Shown piece after piece: positions 63,723 through 64,000 of a DNA stretch of 64,000 nt. Made by a program: the position numbers and the translations under genes. The notes under the pieces are model-generated. The model saw only the letters and a program-made list of their open reading frames with translations, had not been told where the DNA came from and searched no databases. Where the stretch lies: assembly GCA_900759715.1 (NCBI GenBank), contig CAAEXF010000036.1:1-64000 (forward strand), in the 5' to 3' direction. This DNA is from Clostridium_AM sp900759715 (GTDB taxonomy: Bacteria; Bacillota; Clostridia; Clostridiales; Clostridiaceae). Position 1 is the stretch's first letter; each line of letters begins with the position of its first letter.

Positions 63723-64000
63723 ATCCGTAAGCCCCCCTTTGCTCGTCTCTTACAATTATTCCTTTTTCAACGGCTATAACTCTTTTTCTCATGTTATCAA
63801 CTATGTCCTTAGCATGAGTGGCCATCAGGATTGTTGTACCTGCGTGATTTATGTCATTTAATGTTTCCATTATATCCATTGCTGTTTCTGGATCTAGGTT
63901 TCCAGTAGGCTCATCCGCAATTAATATAGCTGGATTGTTAACTATAGCCCTAGCTAACGATACTCTTTGCTGTTCTCCCCCTGACAACTCATGAGGAAAT
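63712..64000 (-). CDS. ftsE: Cell division ATP-binding protein FtsE (partial, 3' end only)
   Basis: The C-terminal part of an ABC ATPase that runs off the right edge of the window. It shows the ABC signature ELSGGEQQRVSLARAIVN, Walker B ILIADEPTGNLDPE and the H-loop MATHAKD. About 96 codons are present of the usual 228. The upstream codon before SGGEQQR is TTG (Leu) inside the gene, not a start. Directly upstream of and overlapping ftsX. Confidence 0.95.
   Translation of the reverse strand, partial: FPHELSGGEQQRVSLARAIVNNPAILIADEPTGNLDPETAMDIMETLNDINHAGTTILMATHAKDIVDNMRKRVIAVEKGIIVRDEQRGAYGYED

Overview
The window is AT-rich, densely coding, low-GC Gram-positive DNA. Its content and order (trpS and proS with T-box leaders, lysC with a lysine riboswitch, rapZ-yvcK-whiA, pfkA-pyk, ftsE-ftsX-ctpB-minJ-like-uvrB-uvrA, HydE, desulfoferrodoxin, DUF1540 protein) fit an anaerobic spore-forming Clostridium (sensu stricto). 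I cannot name the species. Almost all housekeeping genes lie on the minus strand. No rRNA, tRNA or CRISPR array was seen.

Layout on the plus coordinate. 0-1.9 kb: trpS with its T-box leader, and a superoxide reductase. 2-10.6 kb: one giant 2880-residue membrane glycosyltransferase/phosphorylase of the cyclic beta-1,2-glucan synthase type. 10.8-13.8 kb: lysA and lysC behind a lysine riboswitch. 14-15.3 kb: an M18 aminopeptidase. 15.5-22.4 kb: a tandem P-loop ATPase gene cut in two by an insertion of about 5.8 kb. 22.4-30.9 kb: hydE, helD, ftsH, an M20 amidohydrolase, and proS with its T-box. 31-33 kb: a plus-strand DUF4397 protein and a membrane protein with foreign-looking codon use behind a gene remnant. 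33-42 kb: an RNA methyltransferase, a DUF1540 protein, pyk, pfkA, a palindromic miniature element and dnaE. 42-47 kb: Dabb protein, CBS/hotdog regulator, whiA, yvcK and rapZ. 47-51.6 kb: murB, a PHP phosphatase, uvrC and a membrane hydrolase. 51.8-55 kb: a penicillin-binding protein, an FtsW/RodA protein and an FHA protein. 55-64 kb: uvrA, uvrB, a MinJ-like PDZ protein, ctpB, ftsX and the 3' part of ftsE.

The most notable system is the insertion. An 11-bp direct repeat (cacctcatgta) lies at 15797-15807 and 21572-21582. Joining the flanks through one copy restores one continuous 367-codon ATPase reading frame, with sequence through the join that matches what I remember of the family. Between the repeats are a large serine recombinase ending next to the left repeat, a 40-codon ORF, a glutamate/C4-dicarboxylate:cation symporter, and a divergently transcribed histidine kinase/response regulator pair resembling Bacillus GlnK-GlnL. 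No conjugation, phage structural or transposase genes are visible. I read it as a compact, precisely excisable, recombinase-driven island. It carries a self-regulated nutrient-uptake module and switches off its host gene while integrated. In architecture it resembles the gene-interrupting skin elements of sporulating Firmicutes.

A second layer is a dispersed family of palindromic intergenic repeats. The largest copy, about 165 bp, abuts dnaE. Shorter relatives lie before dnaE, uvrC and uvrB/uvrA. Unexplained hairpin clusters also lie between lysC and lysA, after lysA and beside rlmD.
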